Positions 26,257 through 36,185 of a stretch of DNA of 64,000 nucleotides are shown in pieces. The position numbers and the translations under genes were made by a program. The notes below the pieces were generated by a model. It had not been told where the DNA came from and ran no database searches. It saw only the letters and a list, made by a program, of their open reading frames with translations. Position 1 is the stretch's first letter. Each line of letters begins with the position of its first letter. The stretch covers positions 1 through 64,000 of the forward strand of contig NZ_LMVM01000002.1 of the NCBI RefSeq assembly GCF_002287175.1. Reading direction: 5' to 3'. The DNA comes from Methanobacterium bryantii. GTDB lineage: Archaea; Methanobacteriota; Methanobacteria; Methanobacteriales; Methanobacteriaceae.

Positions 26257-27060
26257 TTATTCCAGCGGCACTTCGGGAGTATGCTCCCATACTGCACCGG
26301 CTATTATATTCACAAGTCCGATAAGATAAGGGTTTTTTGATGTAACGCCAGACTTGGTCTTTCCAGGATATGGGGGTACAAACATAAATTCATTGTCATC
26401 GATGAATATGAATATGGATTTAGCATACTGTTCTGGAGGTAGGGGAAGACTATCTAAATATTTAGAAAGATCCCCGAAGTCTAAAACATCTATTTCATGT
26501 CCATCATGCACAGTTAAGTTTTTTAAGTTGTAACGGCTTGCAAGAGAAGTATCCTTTCCAAATATTAATAATTCAATTTTTAAGTCTTTGTTAGTTACAA
26601 AAGAAAGAAAATCTATATATTCTGTAGGGAGAAGAACCTTTATTGACTTTTTGGCTTTACTTATTAACTCTTCCATACTGTGCTCAACATTATTTTCGCC
26701 AAATAGAGTCCATATGATTTCAGAATCTTCCGCCTCTAAATTACTTTTTTCAAGATGCTCTAATTCTTCTAAAGCGCTTTTTTCTGCATTTTTATGTACT
26801 TCTATCAAATGTCTAAGGGCTATTTTGGGAGGGGTGGCCCTGTAAATTGCAGGTTTGGAACTAACCATCATTACCAGGCCTTTGTCCATTAATCCTTTTA
26901 AACTTTGGTATACACTTGGTTTGGGCACGTTTAAATATTCATATATTCGTTTAACCTCTGCACGTTCAAATAGTACCAAAGTAGAGTACACTTTGGCCTC
27001 GTATTCGGCTAATCCCATGGTTTTCAATGATTCGATTAGGTTGGTTGATATTTCATTCAT
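26257..27060 (-). CDS. TrmB-family transcription regulator
   Basis: 267 residues. The N-terminal winged HTH reads LKTMGLAEYEAKVYSTLVLFERAEVKRIYEYLNVPKPSVYQSLKGLMDKGLV, the standard TrmB domain, followed by a helical linker and a C-terminal ligand-sensing part of about 150 residues. TrmB proteins respond to sugars or other small ligands and can repress or activate. It is the gene upstream of yhgE in the same direction, and palindromes of one type occur in both promoters, so it probably controls both. Confidence 0.85.
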   Translation of the reverse strand: MNEISTNLIESLKTMGLAEYEAKVYSTLVLFERAEVKRIYEYLNVPKPSVYQSLKGLMDKGLVMMVSSKPAIYRATPPKIALRHLIEVHKNAEKSALEELEHLEKSNLEAEDSEIIWTLFGENNVEHSMEELISKAKKSIKVLLPTEYIDFLSFVTNKDLKIELLIFGKDTSLASRYNLKNLTVHDGHEIDVLDFGDLSKYLDSLPLPPEQYAKSIFIFIDDNEFMFVPPYPGKTKSGVTSKNPYLIGLVNIIAGAVWEHTPEVPLE

Positions 27061-27212
27061 ATTAATAGATCCTAAAGTTAGTAGTTTTTAACTAAACTAA
27101 TATAGATCAGTCATAAGGATAAAAATTGCGGTTGTAAAAAAATAATATAGATATGTATTTTACAAATTCGAGCTGTTAGTATACTTCAAACTTGATTATA
27201 ACTAATTTAAAG

Positions 27213-28049
27213 CTATTTTTCTTTCATTGATTCTATGTACCAGTCTATAATTTCTCGGGATATGCTCATATTTGAAGGCAGCTCTGGAAGAGTATTTACA
27301 TCGAACCATTTTGCATCTGTTATCTCATAATTATCAACACATATTTTACCGCTTTCATAATCGGATATAAAACCAATCATCAGTGAATGGGGAAATGGCC
27401 ATGGTTGACTTCCAAAATATCTTATATTTTTAACCTTTAGTCCTACTTCTTCCATAACTTCTCTTTTTACACATTCTTCAAGGGTTTCCCCAGGTTCTAC
27501 AAATCCTGCAATAATACTGTACCAGTTTTTGGGGAAATTACTGCCACGCGCCAGGAGAATTTTATCATCCTTTAAAACTGCGGTTATTATGGCTGGAGAA
27601 ATACGGGTGTAACTTATAAATCCGCATTCTGGGCAGATCTTTGCATTTTCACCATTTACCTCTTCTGTCTGAGTGCCGCACCTACCACAGTACTGGTGTG
27701 TCTGATCCCAATTTACAATCTGAAAAGCTTTTCCAGCCAGAAGGAATATATCTTCCTCTAAAACGCAGTATAATGAACGCAGCTCTCTAAAATCCATTTT
27801 TTTCAGCTCATCTGTATCAGAATTGACTTCTGCAGAGTAACAGGGATGTCCATTTAATGTTCCAAGATACTGAGTTCTAATTGGAAAAATATCAACTTCT
27901 TCTATATTTTTTGTGCAGGGAATCTTAATCTCGTTATCTGTTATCAACATTTTATTCTGGTTAAACACGAACCAGTATGGGCAATTATCATTTTCGGGAT
28001 CGGGAATAACTGTAGGAATGTATCGATTATAAATGCTTTCTCTTGACAT
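27213..28049 (-). CDS. nudC: NADH pyrophosphatase NudC
   Basis: 278 residues. A zinc ribbon YCGRCGTQ...ICPECGF at about residues 115-140, the Nudix box GFVEPGETLEECVKREVMEEVGLK, and the NudC-specific SQPWPFPHSLMIGF. It splits NADH into NMNH and AMP and in bacteria also removes NAD caps from RNA 5' ends. Length and domain order are usual. The start region SRESIYNRYIP has no strong ribosome site. Transcribed from its own promoter. Confidence 0.9.
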   Translation of the reverse strand: MSRESIYNRYIPTVIPDPENDNCPYWFVFNQNKMLITDNEIKIPCTKNIEEVDIFPIRTQYLGTLNGHPCYSAEVNSDTDELKKMDFRELRSLYCVLEEDIFLLAGKAFQIVNWDQTHQYCGRCGTQTEEVNGENAKICPECGFISYTRISPAIITAVLKDDKILLARGSNFPKNWYSIIAGFVEPGETLEECVKREVMEEVGLKVKNIRYFGSQPWPFPHSLMIGFISDYESGKICVDNYEITDAKWFDVNTLPELPSNMSISREIIDWYIESMKEK

Positions 28050-28421
28050 AATTAATAGTAATTTAACATTTTGGTAAATAATTATTTGTATATGATGTGC
28101 AGTTTGTTTAATTATAATACTGCAAATTATGGCAGACTTTAAAGTCTCAAAATATAGGTAAACAATTTTTTATTATTTCAAAATTTTTACCCCCTATTTT
28201 TAAATAGGAGAAAAAATAATATAAATAATCTTCAAATCTCAAATTTACAATTTAAATTTTTCTATTTAATTGCAATAAAAAGAAACATATATGTAGATAA
28301 GACATAAGTAACATTGCTTATTTTACCTTATCTCCATTGGAAAATTTTAAATAAAAATGGAGAAATGAAGTTCAAGGCGTAAGACTGTATAATTAAATTA
28401 TAAAAAGGAGAGAAAAATTAA
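28050..28421. other. Intergenic, promoter region
   Basis: AT-rich spacer between divergent genes. A ribosome site AAAAGGAGAG lies before the gene at 28422. No other feature seen. Confidence 0.35.
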
Positions 28422-28697
28422 ATGGTAGATGCAGAGTTTTATGAAAAATTAATTGAAATATCAAATTTTATGGAAGAAAAAGGCGACGGAATTAGTTATA
28501 TTCGTAATGAAGCTGATTATTATACCATTGGAACAAGAAAATACAGTGAAGAAATAGCCAAATATCTTGATGAAAATGTGGAAAAATGGGAAGGTAGTGA
28601 AGACTACATAAACGAGAATAAAAAGAAAGGAAAGAGATCTGAAACCGCAAAAAGAATTGGTTATATCTGGAAAATTCCACTGACTGCAGCAAAATAA
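28422..28697 (+). CDS. Hypothetical protein (91 aa)
   Basis: MVDAEFYEKLIEISNFMEEKGDGISYIRNEADYY... ending GYIWKIPLTAAK. Charged and soluble, alpha/beta pattern. AAAGGAGAG ends eleven bases before ATG. No family recognised. Followed after 45 bases by a short TIR element. Confidence 0.6.
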   Translation: MVDAEFYEKLIEISNFMEEKGDGISYIRNEADYYTIGTRKYSEEIAKYLDENVEKWEGSEDYINENKKKGKRSETAKRIGYIWKIPLTAAK

Positions 28698-28742
28698 ATG
28701 TTAACTTGAATAATTAACTTTTTACGGGCTAGGACCTATTTA

Positions 28743-28837
28743 CGCTCATGACTTGAATATTATTCTGTATATCTTTTTTTATAGTTGTTTAATTTATTAA
28801 ACGAATCAGTACAGTTTACACATGTCATGAATGAGCG
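28743..28837. mobile_element. TIR element copy C, short form
   Basis: 95 bp. Perfect inverted ends TTACGCTCAT and ATGAGCGTAA. The left end CGCTCATGACTTGAATATT resembles copy A (one extra base). The interior lacks about 60 bp of the A type. No hairpin insertion and no open frame. The rest of 28698-29013 is plain spacer. Confidence 0.6.
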
Positions 28838-29013
28838 TAACATGTTCAAGTCCAATAATTATTAATTTTGTTGAATATTAATATCAGCTTGTTAAATATC
28901 AGTTTTGTTAATTAGAATATCAGATAAGTAGGTTTGCATTGAAATTACTTGGCAACTGGTCTTATAACTAATTAAATAATCTATTAAGTTTAAACTTATA
29001 AAATAATGAGAGA

Positions 29014-29229
29014 TTATAATGGTATTTTACCGCTATCTCTCATTGAAGCTAACCTGCTGGTAATTATGGTCTTTGCTATTAAAAGGTCATGATTTTTCCC
29101 TTTACACACAACAATTTCCGCTTCAATTTGTTTAAGTAGTTCTTTTAGCCCTTTAGGGTTGCATCTGCTCGCTTTTTTTAATAAATCCTCTGATTCTTTT
29201 TTGTTTTCTGTGTTTTTCCTGAATTTCAT
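29014..29229 (-). CDS. Small basic helical protein (71 aa)
   Basis: MKFRKNTENKKESEDLLKKASRCNPKGLKELLKQIEAEIVVCKGKNHDLLIAKTIITSRLASMRDSGKIPL. Lys-rich, helical, two separate cysteines. Upstream spacing has only a weak ribosome site. Possibly binds nucleic acid, judged by charge alone. No family recognised. Confidence 0.5.
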   Translation of the reverse strand: MKFRKNTENKKESEDLLKKASRCNPKGLKELLKQIEAEIVVCKGKNHDLLIAKTIITSRLASMRDSGKIPL

Positions 29230-29499
29230 TTGTGGTCATTCCAATTTTTAATATTAGATACAATTTAACAGTATAAATGGAGATTAATTAACCTAAATGG
29301 ATGAAAACCTCCATTTTAGTTAACTTTTATTAAAAAAGAAATATGAATCCTGATTTAAATGGTAAAATCTGATTCTAAATAGATATAATCGCAATATAAA
29401 GATATAATGAAGATGTTTCTAATCAAATATAAACTTTGCGACTCCAAAAATTAATAAGTTCATGTGTATTTAGAATACATAATCATGTTGTTTTAGCTA

Positions 29500-29634
29500 T
29501 GCTCACATATGTAATCATGTATATGAATATACTTTATGTTAAATTATAACTTGTATGTGGAATTATCTTAAAAATATGTGGAATACTTCAGTTCCACATG
29601 AAATATATTATCTGCACAACTTGGAACATGAGTG
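29500..29634. mobile_element. TIR element copy F, degenerate, inverted orientation
   Basis: Begins TGCTCACATATG and ends GGAACATGAGTG, degenerate forms of the family ends. ATATACTTTATGTTAAATTATAA matches the inverse of ATTACAATTTAACGTAAAGTATA in copy A. Otherwise 29230-29835 shows no gene. Confidence 0.5.
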
Positions 29635-29835
29635 TTTAACTATTAAATAATTATATATTCTAGATTTAATTTTAAAATAGTTAAATGAACTTTTTTTATT
29701 AATTTAATTTATATTTTAAAAAAATAGCTTTAAGAGTTAGAATTTTTCATTACTGAAAAATTTAAAAAATTAATTAAGTTTTAAAGAGAAAAAGATTTCT
29801 CTTTAAAGAGAAGTTTTTATAATGATTTTTAGATT

Positions 29836-30108
29836 TTATTTGCTGAGTTGTATTTCAATGGCTGAAACGTTACTGTTTGATCCTTCCATGTTTGATACTT
29901 CTTCCGTGCTGATATCTATAGCTCCTACTTCCGCGTCGGTTATAAATCTATTTCTTACAATTTCAGCAACATCAACTGCCCTACTTATGGCTCTTCCTCT
30001 GGCCTTTAACATAACTGATGGAACGCCACCATTCATTTGAGTTACTACAGCTAGAACATAGTTCATTACAGGTTTATTTCCAATGTATACAATATTTTCT
30101 TCTGACAT
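29836..30108 (-). CDS. albA: Alba chromatin protein
   Basis: 90 residues: NIVYIGNKPVMNYVLAVVTQMNGGVPSVMLKARGRAISRAVDVAEIVRNRF then VGAIDISTEEV and VSAIEIQLSK. These match Alba along the whole length, including the basic KARGRAISRAVD helix that touches nucleic acid. Alba binds DNA and RNA broadly and compacts archaeal chromatin. AGAGGT precedes the ATG. A 200-bp array of hairpins lies directly upstream and could form its mRNA leader. Confidence 0.95.
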   Translation of the reverse strand: MSEENIVYIGNKPVMNYVLAVVTQMNGGVPSVMLKARGRAISRAVDVAEIVRNRFITDAEVGAIDISTEEVSNMEGSNSNVSAIEIQLSK

Positions 30109-30143
30109 ATTTTTAACCTCTAAAAATATTGGAGATATTTTTG

Positions 30144-30355
30144 GGGCCGTCGAACACTGTCAAACACAATGTGTTTGACGCATGCAAAAATTACGGTTTT
30201 CGAATGCTTTGTGTTCGAGGGCATCGAAAATCTTTGATTTTCGAATGCTTTGATTTTTGTGGCGTCAAATCAAAGATTTGACAGATTTCCAAAGGTTAGA
30301 AAATACAATGTATTTTCTAAAATCTCAAGAGATTTTCTTCAACCTCCAAGAAAAA
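30144..30355. repeat. Hairpin array upstream of alba
   Basis: Hairpins include GTCAAACAC-aat-GTGTTTGAC, CGAAAATC-ttt-GATTTTCG, GTCAAATC-aaa-GATTTGAC and AGAAAATAC-aat-GTATTTTCT. The first lies inside TCGAACAC...GTGTTCGA, and CAAAAAT...ATTTTTG spans several others. TTGGAG and CTCCAA bound the whole block. It ends with CTTCAACCTCC, a connector also seen at 38.2 kb and at the end of trpG. Confidence 0.75.
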
Positions 30356-30739
30356 AACTTCTAGTATTACCTTATTTGGATTTAATATTATATACATTTA
30401 TGCATTTAAGATTTATATTGTGGGGTTAATAACAGGTTAAAAAGTAATCGATGAGGATATACATAATGTTAGGATTAATCTTTAATTCTAAATCTTTTAA
30501 ATGTTTTTTAGTAGGGAGAATATATCTTGAAATAGTAATTAAATTTATATTTTCACGTTTTTATGTTCTTCTAATTTGTAGATTTACTTGAAAATAGTTA
30601 ATTAGTCTTTTTATCTTAAAATATAATTATTCAACTTCTAAATCATAAATAAACTTTAAAAATAATCTTTTAAATTATAATGAAAAATAATGGGGGTTAT
30701 ACAAAAAGCAAATTATATAGAAATTAGGCTAATTGAATA
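30356..30739. other. Intergenic, nothing seen
   Basis: AT-rich spacer between the alba array and a small gene. No open frame with ribosome site. Confidence 0.3.
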
Positions 30740-30934
30740 TTAAAAATTCAATTTCTGCAATGCAGGCCTTAAATCTATATTAATATATTTTTCTAACCCT
30801 GCTATCATGTCTTTTGCTTCTTTCATTCTTTGTACAAGTTCCATTATCTCTGCAGGCTCTAGATAGTCCCATAAAGAGCTGTCATTTTTTAATTTAACTA
30901 TGATATTCCACCAATTTACTACAGTATTTTTCAT
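30740..30934 (-). CDS. Small NWWN-family protein, copy 1
   Basis: 64 residues: MKNTVVNWWNIIVKLKNDSSLWDYLEPAEIMELVQRMKEAKDMIAGLEKYINIDLRPALQKLNF. It is a paralogue of the protein at 34998-35243, sharing NWWNII, WDYLEPAEI, and RPALQKL/GPALQKL at matching places. GAGGTGAT precedes the ATG; a longer frame starting inside that ribosome site is not likely. Helical, soluble. Function unknown. Confidence 0.65.
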   Translation of the reverse strand: MKNTVVNWWNIIVKLKNDSSLWDYLEPAEIMELVQRMKEAKDMIAGLEKYINIDLRPALQKLNF

Positions 30935-31490
30935 ATCTATCACCTCGAAATTTTGATTAAAATAAACAGAATTATTAATATAATGGGGTACATTTGAAGC
31001 GGTGTAATTAGTACAGATAGTTATAAATCAGTAATATACTAACATATTGTATCTAAATCATTAATAAGCTTTTCTATACATTTATAATAGTATTACATTC
31101 TCTGGCTATTTGTTATTATTTTAATTAAAGTATTTGACCTTTCAAATTAATTTTATTACATTTCAAAATTCTAACAAAGATTTACAATGTATTTAAAGAA
31201 AAATAGTTGGTTTTTTGTTTTATCTTGATAAAGATGGGGTTCAAAAATTATATCTCGTAATGGATTACAGCTAAATACTGATTTTTTAAACCTTAATAAC
31301 ATATTAATGGTTGATTTGAATGAAAACTTTGATGAATTAGTTGATATATAAAGTTGACAAAATAAGAATCATTTAAAGAATTTTATAATAAATAAAGATG
31401 ATATTGAGCTTAATTTTATACAATAACCAGTATAAACGGATATTAATATGATTTTATGAAATAAAATTAGTTATTTAACTTTGAATTTAG
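30935..31490. other. Intergenic with a possible gene fragment
   Basis: The plus strand near 31235-31340 reads ISRNGLQLNTDFLNLNNIL then MVDLNENFDELVDI-stop, which looks coding but has a stop just before and no start with ribosome site. It may be a remnant. No other feature. Confidence 0.3.
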
Positions 31491-31823
31491 TTACAATTCT
31501 TTTTGGATTTTAATTAGTTGAATATGTTTGTCAGTTTTTTTTAAGTCTTCTTTAACTTCATCATCCAGAACTTTTTTGTGTTCAATTAATTTTACGATTT
31601 TATTGTGCATTTCTTTATTCTTCTTGTCCATATATTCCAGTTCTTTTTTGTAATTTTTTAATATATATTCAATATTATCTAAGTAATGAATATCTGCTTT
31701 CTTTTGTTCTTTAAATGTTTTCAATGTGTTTTCTATTATGTCTAGATAGCCTTCCTCTATGCTTTCTGGTTTTTTAATTGATTTTTCAACTATCTGTTTA
31801 TCATTCATTTTTTGATCTGACAT
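31491..31823 (-). CDS. Coiled-coil hypothetical protein (110 aa)
   Basis: Highly charged, Lys/Glu-rich, with heptad-like leucines and isoleucines over residues 25-105 (IENTLKTFKEQKKADIHYLDNIEYILKNYKKELEYMDKKNKEMHNKIVKLIEHKKVLDDEVKEDLKK). No membrane segment. A long helical hairpin or dimer is likely. Family unknown. Upstream 31824-32182 contains only the promoter region of the next, divergent kinase gene. Confidence 0.55.
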   Translation of the reverse strand: MSDQKMNDKQIVEKSIKKPESIEEGYLDIIENTLKTFKEQKKADIHYLDNIEYILKNYKKELEYMDKKNKEMHNKIVKLIEHKKVLDDEVKEDLKKTDKHIQLIKIQKEL

Positions 31824-32182
31824 AATACTATTTTTATAAATAATAATATTAAAAATTTTGTACTTTTGGTTCTTTAATTTCTGAATTTATTTTAAAAGAA
31901 AGATAAGTACTTAAAGAGAATATATTTTGTTAATACCTATTTAAATAATGTTTTTGATTTAATTGACTAAATTTTACATTAATCTGCTTTAATTATCTAA
32001 TTTTAAGGAAGGGTGGCATATTAAATGTACGATAATTATTTTTTGATTTTTAAATTCTATTTTACTATCTGCTCTAATTAAACCTTTAATTTATATAGAT
32101 GTAACTCTAATCATAGTATAATACAAATAATTGCATATTTTAATAATTTTGGAATTATATTAAATTAAATGAAGGACTTTAA

Positions 32183-33697
32183 ATGTGTATAAAAGTTTTA
32201 ATCGTTGAAGATGAAGTAATCACAGCTTTAGACATTAAGATATCACTAGAAAAGTTAGGATTTGAAGTACTTTCAATTGAAGATACTGGAAAAGATGTTA
32301 TCAACAAGATAAAAAAGTTAAAACCAGATCTAATTTTAATGGACATTGTACTTAAAGGAGAACTGGATGGTATAGAAACTACAAAATTAATTAAAAAGCG
32401 CTTTGATGTTCCAGTAGTATATTTAACTGCTTATTCTGATAAAAAAACGTTTGAAAGGGCTAAATTAACTGAACCCTATGGTTTTATTGTAAAACCAGCA
32501 GGTATTTATGAACTAAAATGTAACATAGAAAATGCTTTTTATAAATACAAATTAGAAAAAAAATTAAAAAAACAGGCTGATTTGCTTAATCTCACGCATG
32601 ATGCCATAATTGTCCATGATATGGAAGATAAAATTACTTTTTGGAATAAAGGTGCTGAAGAAAGGTATGGCTGGTATGAAGAAGAAGTTTTGGGGGAAGT
32701 TACTCATGACTTACTTAAAACTGAATTTCCAGATTCATTAAATGAAACCTGTGAACAGTTTCTTTCTAAAGGTTACTGGGAAGGAGAATTAATTCATACA
32801 AAGCGCAGTGGTGAAAAGATTATAGTTTCCAGTAGGTGGGCATTACAGAAGGACGAAAATAATGTCCCAATTGGTTTTATGGAAATTAACAGCGATATTA
32901 CAGAGCGTAAAAGGGCTGAAGAATCATTAAGGGAAGCACATGATAAACTGGAACTAAAGGTTCAGAAAAGAACTGCTGAATTGAATATTCTTATAGATGA
33001 ACTGAAACGTTCCAATGACGAACTGAAACAGTTTGCCTATGTCACTTCCCATGACCTTCAGGAGCCGCTTAGAACAATAGCTAGTTTTACACAACTTTTA
33101 AAGCGACGGTATAATCATCAGTTAGATGAAGATGCGGATGAATTTATAAATTATATCGTAGATGGTGCAAATCGGATGCAAATAATGATTAAAGCACTAT
33201 TGGATTATTCGAGGATTAATACAAGAAATAACGAATTTAAACTCTCTGATTTCGAAGAAATTTTAAATCAAACATTAAATAGTTTGAAAATAGCTATTGA
33301 TGAAAGTAATGCAGTAATTACAATAGATCCACTTCCTACCGTAATGGTAGATGATAAACAAATGATCCAGCTTTTCCAGAACCTTATAAGTAACGCAATT
33401 AAATTTCGTAAAAAACAAGGAGAAGTGAAAATTCATATTTCTTGTAAAAAAGTAAGTACTAACTATATATTTTCAGTTGCTGATAATGGAATAGGTATAG
33501 AACCGCAGTTTAGAGATCGTATATTTGAAGTATTCCAGAGATTGCATACTCGAGATGAATATTCTGGGACTGGAATTGGACTTGCAGTTTGTAAAAAAAT
33601 AGTTGAACGTCATGGGGGACAAATATGGGTTGAATCAGAATTTAAGGATGGTTCGACGTTTTATTTTACTATTCCTTCTGATTTTAGGGTTAACTAG
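32183..33697 (+). CDS. REC-PAS histidine kinase
   Basis: 504 residues. Residues 1-125 are a response-regulator receiver with Asp54 (LILMDIVLKGELDG) and the Lys in FIVKPAG; 130-245 a PAS domain (DAIIVHDMEDKITFWNKGAEERYGW, ending SDITERKRAEE); 275-345 a HisKA with His290 (YVTSHDLQEPLRTIASF); 390-500 the HATPase (NLISNAIKFRKKQ, DNGIGIEP, GTGIGLAVCKKIVERHGG). No membrane helix. Such cytosolic hybrids are frequent in Methanobacterium and receive phosphate from another kinase before passing it on. No partner gene is adjacent. Confidence 0.9.
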   Translation: MCIKVLIVEDEVITALDIKISLEKLGFEVLSIEDTGKDVINKIKKLKPDLILMDIVLKGELDGIETTKLIKKRFDVPVVYLTAYSDKKTFERAKLTEPYGFIVKPAGIYELKCNIENAFYKYKLEKKLKKQADLLNLTHDAIIVHDMEDKITFWNKGAEERYGWYEEEVLGEVTHDLLKTEFPDSLNETCEQFLSKGYWEGELIHTKRSGEKIIVSSRWALQKDENNVPIGFMEINSDITERKRAEESLREAHDKLELKVQKRTAELNILIDELKRSNDELKQFAYVTSHDLQEPLRTIASFTQLLKRRYNHQLDEDADEFINYIVDGANRMQIMIKALLDYSRINTRNNEFKLSDFEEILNQTLNSLKIAIDESNAVITIDPLPTVMVDDKQMIQLFQNLISNAIKFRKKQGEVKIHISCKKVSTNYIFSVADNGIGIEPQFRDRIFEVFQRLHTRDEYSGTGIGLAVCKKIVERHGGQIWVESEFKDGSTFYFTIPSDFRVN

Positions 33698-34002
33698 ATT
33701 CAAGTTAAGTAAGATATCCCTACCCTACATAACCTAATAAAATAACTGAATCAAAATAGATTGTAGTTACGATGATTGCAATAACTGCTAAAATAAGATA
33801 GCTATTACATTTGAGGTGCAAGCAGCCATTAAAAGACATGAAGTGAAGTTAATCAGTAAATGTGATGAGTAATGGTGTCATAAGTAACATTTCACTAAAA
33901 AACCATAAAACCGTTTGCGCATCTGATTTTCGGGTCATATTAAAGGCGAGGTTTTATATATTTTTCCAGGTGGGTTGACAGGCGAAAAGCAGCATCCAGT
34001 GC

Positions 34003-34233
34003 TTAAATTCTTTTTGACATTTTATGATTCATCAGGCGGTTTGAAATTAAATAATATTTATTAAACATTAAACTGGTACCTATAATGAATATGATTAGTC
34101 CTGCAATTATGCCTGTTCTGGAGGTGATGGGGGTATCAAAAAAGTACGGTCCTACTCCATACAGGTTATTAGTTTTCCTCTTTTGCCCATAATCTGTAGA
34201 AAATCTTTAAGAGCTGCTTCATCTCTATATTTT
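34003..34233 (-). pseudogene. C-terminal remnant of a membrane protein gene
   Basis: The minus strand reads YRDEAALKDFLQIMGKRGKLI in one frame and NLYGVGPYFFDTPITSRTGIIAGLIIFIIGTSLMFNKYYL... to a stop in another. The second part is a single membrane helix and basic tail. A frameshift separates them and no start is present. The family is not recognised. The rest of 33698-34441 has no gene. Confidence 0.45.
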
Positions 34234-34513
34234 TAGTGATATGGTGGTGAGTAGCATCCATAACACTCTTGCATCTCAGGATCTTGTAAAACTATATAAT
34301 AATATTGCTGAGATGTATTTTCATTTTATATCCGATTTTTATGGGTTATTTTAAGTTCTAAAAAGTAAAGGGGGTATTTGTTCTGATTTTGATTTTAATT
34401 TGGCTGTATTTTTGCTTTACTTAACTGTGTTATAATGCAGTATGTCTGTAATTGGATACTTTTTAATACAAATAAGCATAAAATTATTACACATAAAATA
34501 TGGGGGTGATAAT

Positions 34514-34795
34514 GTGAAAGAGGAAATGATGATTGGAAAAATGAAAGAAATGATGATGATGGAAAAAATGATGAAAAAAAAGATGATGACTAAAGAAATA
34601 ATGGAAATGCTCTCAGATGATGACAAAAGGAAACTTTTAGCCATGAAATTGGATCTTAAAATTGATATGATGGAGCAAAAACGTGAGATGATGGAACATA
34701 AAAAGAAACTTATGGCTGCTAAATTAGATATGAAGAGTTCTATGATAAAAAAGAAACTTGAGATAATGAAAGCGGTCAAAGAAATGTTAAAATAA
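34514..34795 (+). CDS. Methionine-rich coiled-coil protein
   Basis: 93 residues from a GTG with GGGGGTGAT four bases upstream. Composition is extreme: about a quarter of residues are Met (24 with the initiator) and most of the rest Lys and Glu, for example KEMMMMEKMMKKKMM. Apart from LSDDDKRKLLAM it forms one continuous amphipathic helix. The in-frame ATG at 34442 has no ribosome site. Met clusters can bind Cu(I) or hydrophobic partners (as in SRP54 M domains). No known family; strand choice is supported by the ribosome site. Confidence 0.6.
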   Translation: MKEEMMIGKMKEMMMMEKMMKKKMMTKEIMEMLSDDDKRKLLAMKLDLKIDMMEQKREMMEHKKKLMAAKLDMKSSMIKKKLEIMKAVKEMLK

Positions 34796-34997
34796 AAATA
34801 ACTTGATAAACTGATAAAGGTCAGTAACTATTTTTATTGGCCTTCATTATTCTATTAAAAACTAATATCATCAAGTTTTTTTAATTTATGGTTAATGATA
34901 TTGATTATTATAATAAATTGGATGATAATTAAAGGAATTAATTACGTTTAACTAATTTTAATGCCATAAAATAAAAAATGGTGGATTAGAGATGTTT

Positions 34998-35243
34998 TTA
35001 TATATTGTACCTATAGCTTTGAAAATTATAGATGTACCATGGATCCGTTAAAAATTGTAATTTTTGCAATGCAGGGCCTAAATGGATACGAATATATCTG
35101 TCTAGCCCAACTATCTTTTCTTTTGCTTCAGTTACTCTCTGCAGGATTTCTACTATTTCTGCAGGTTCTAGATAATCCCATGTGGATTTATCGTGGCTGA
35201 TTTTGTTTATAATATTCCACCAATTAACTGATTTTTTACTCAC
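34998..35243 (-). CDS. Small NWWN-family protein, copy 2
   Basis: 81 residues from a GTG: SKKSVNWWNIINKISHDKSTWDYLEPAEIVEILQRVTEAKEKIVGLDRYIRIHLGPALQKLQF plus a 17-residue tail (TDPWYIYNFQSYRYNI). Paralogue of 30740-30934. GGAGGT lies seven bases before the GTG at 35243, so the longer frame (to 35285) is not used. Helical and soluble; function unknown. Confidence 0.65.
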   Translation of the reverse strand: MSKKSVNWWNIINKISHDKSTWDYLEPAEIVEILQRVTEAKEKIVGLDRYIRIHLGPALQKLQFLTDPWYIYNFQSYRYNI

Positions 35244-35691
35244 ATCATCAACCTCCATTAATTTTGATAAAAATAATAAGATCATCGTTAGAGGAGACTA
35301 TCATGTTAATAATAACTGAATATATCGAAGTTATAATAAGTTATAGAATATGATTATTAATATTGGTTTTAATGTCTTATATTTTTTCCTGTTAATCCAG
35401 TACATGCAAAGTCACCTGAATTAAAAAAGCATTAAATTTTTGTTAAAATAATTTATAAGTTCGGGGGATAACATCAAAAATTTTGGGGGATCAATTAGTT
35501 TAAATTAAAATGAGGAATCTAAAAGTTAATATTAAGCTTTAAAAATGTTATTTTATTTAATATCCCTCATTTCTATTGCTTTTACAACTAAATAGGGATA
35601 TGCAGTAAATGGACAGTTGAAAATAGTATCCAAATAATAAATAACTATCAAATTAACTTACAGCACATTATTTATAATTATCTGACAAAAA
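35244..35691. other. Intergenic, nothing seen
   Basis: AT-rich spacer. Short AT-rich palindromes only. No ORF with a ribosome site. Confidence 0.3.
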
Positions 35692-36045
35692 TTAGGTAGG
35701 TGCTATTAAATTATCATTAATTAAGTTCTCTAATTTATTTATTTTATAATAATACTCACTAAAATCCATTATATGTCTGTTGATAAATTCTTCTAATTCC
35801 TTTTTATCTTCAGGAACTTTTCTACTTGGAAATGTTATAATCATTTCAATAATAATTTCTTTTTTATTTTCAATATTAAATTCACCTTTACAATCATATT
35901 CTAAATACATTTCATATTCATTTAGTTTTTCATACATACATTCCAGAGATTCTTCGTTTAATTCGTGATCTGTAAAGCTGAATTTAATTGGAGTAATTAA
36001 GTTACTACCACTATCTAATATTTTGAATTCTCTAAACTCCAACAT
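35692..36045 (-). CDS. Hypothetical protein, member of a paralogous pair
   Basis: 117 residues starting MLEFREFKILDSGSN after AGGTAAATAAC; a longer frame to 36072 has no ribosome site. The segment FSFTDHELNEESLECMYEKLNEYEMYLEYD... IIIEMIITFPSRKVPEDKKELEEFINRHIMDFSEYYYK is matched by 38957-39280 (FTDDKLSKENIEDISKKLLEYE..., IINVIIHYPLKKWP). An alpha/beta small domain. Function unknown. Confidence 0.6.
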   Translation of the reverse strand: MLEFREFKILDSGSNLITPIKFSFTDHELNEESLECMYEKLNEYEMYLEYDCKGEFNIENKKEIIIEMIITFPSRKVPEDKKELEEFINRHIMDFSEYYYKINKLENLINDNLIAPT

Positions 36046-36185
36046 GTTATTTACCTCAAATAGCAAGTACAAACTTGTAATATTATTTAAACTAGTTTAA
36101 ATTTTGAAATCGCGGTGTTATTCTGTATTTAAAAATTAAGAATTCCAACTCTGATTTCTGTAGTCATACTAAAAAATTTTTAAAC

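Noticed and set aside
34417..34779. 120-codon minus-strand ORF opposite the Met-rich gene
   Set aside because: Its Ile/Phe/Ser-rich sequence is simply the complement of Met/Lys/Glu codons; the plus strand has the ribosome site and start.
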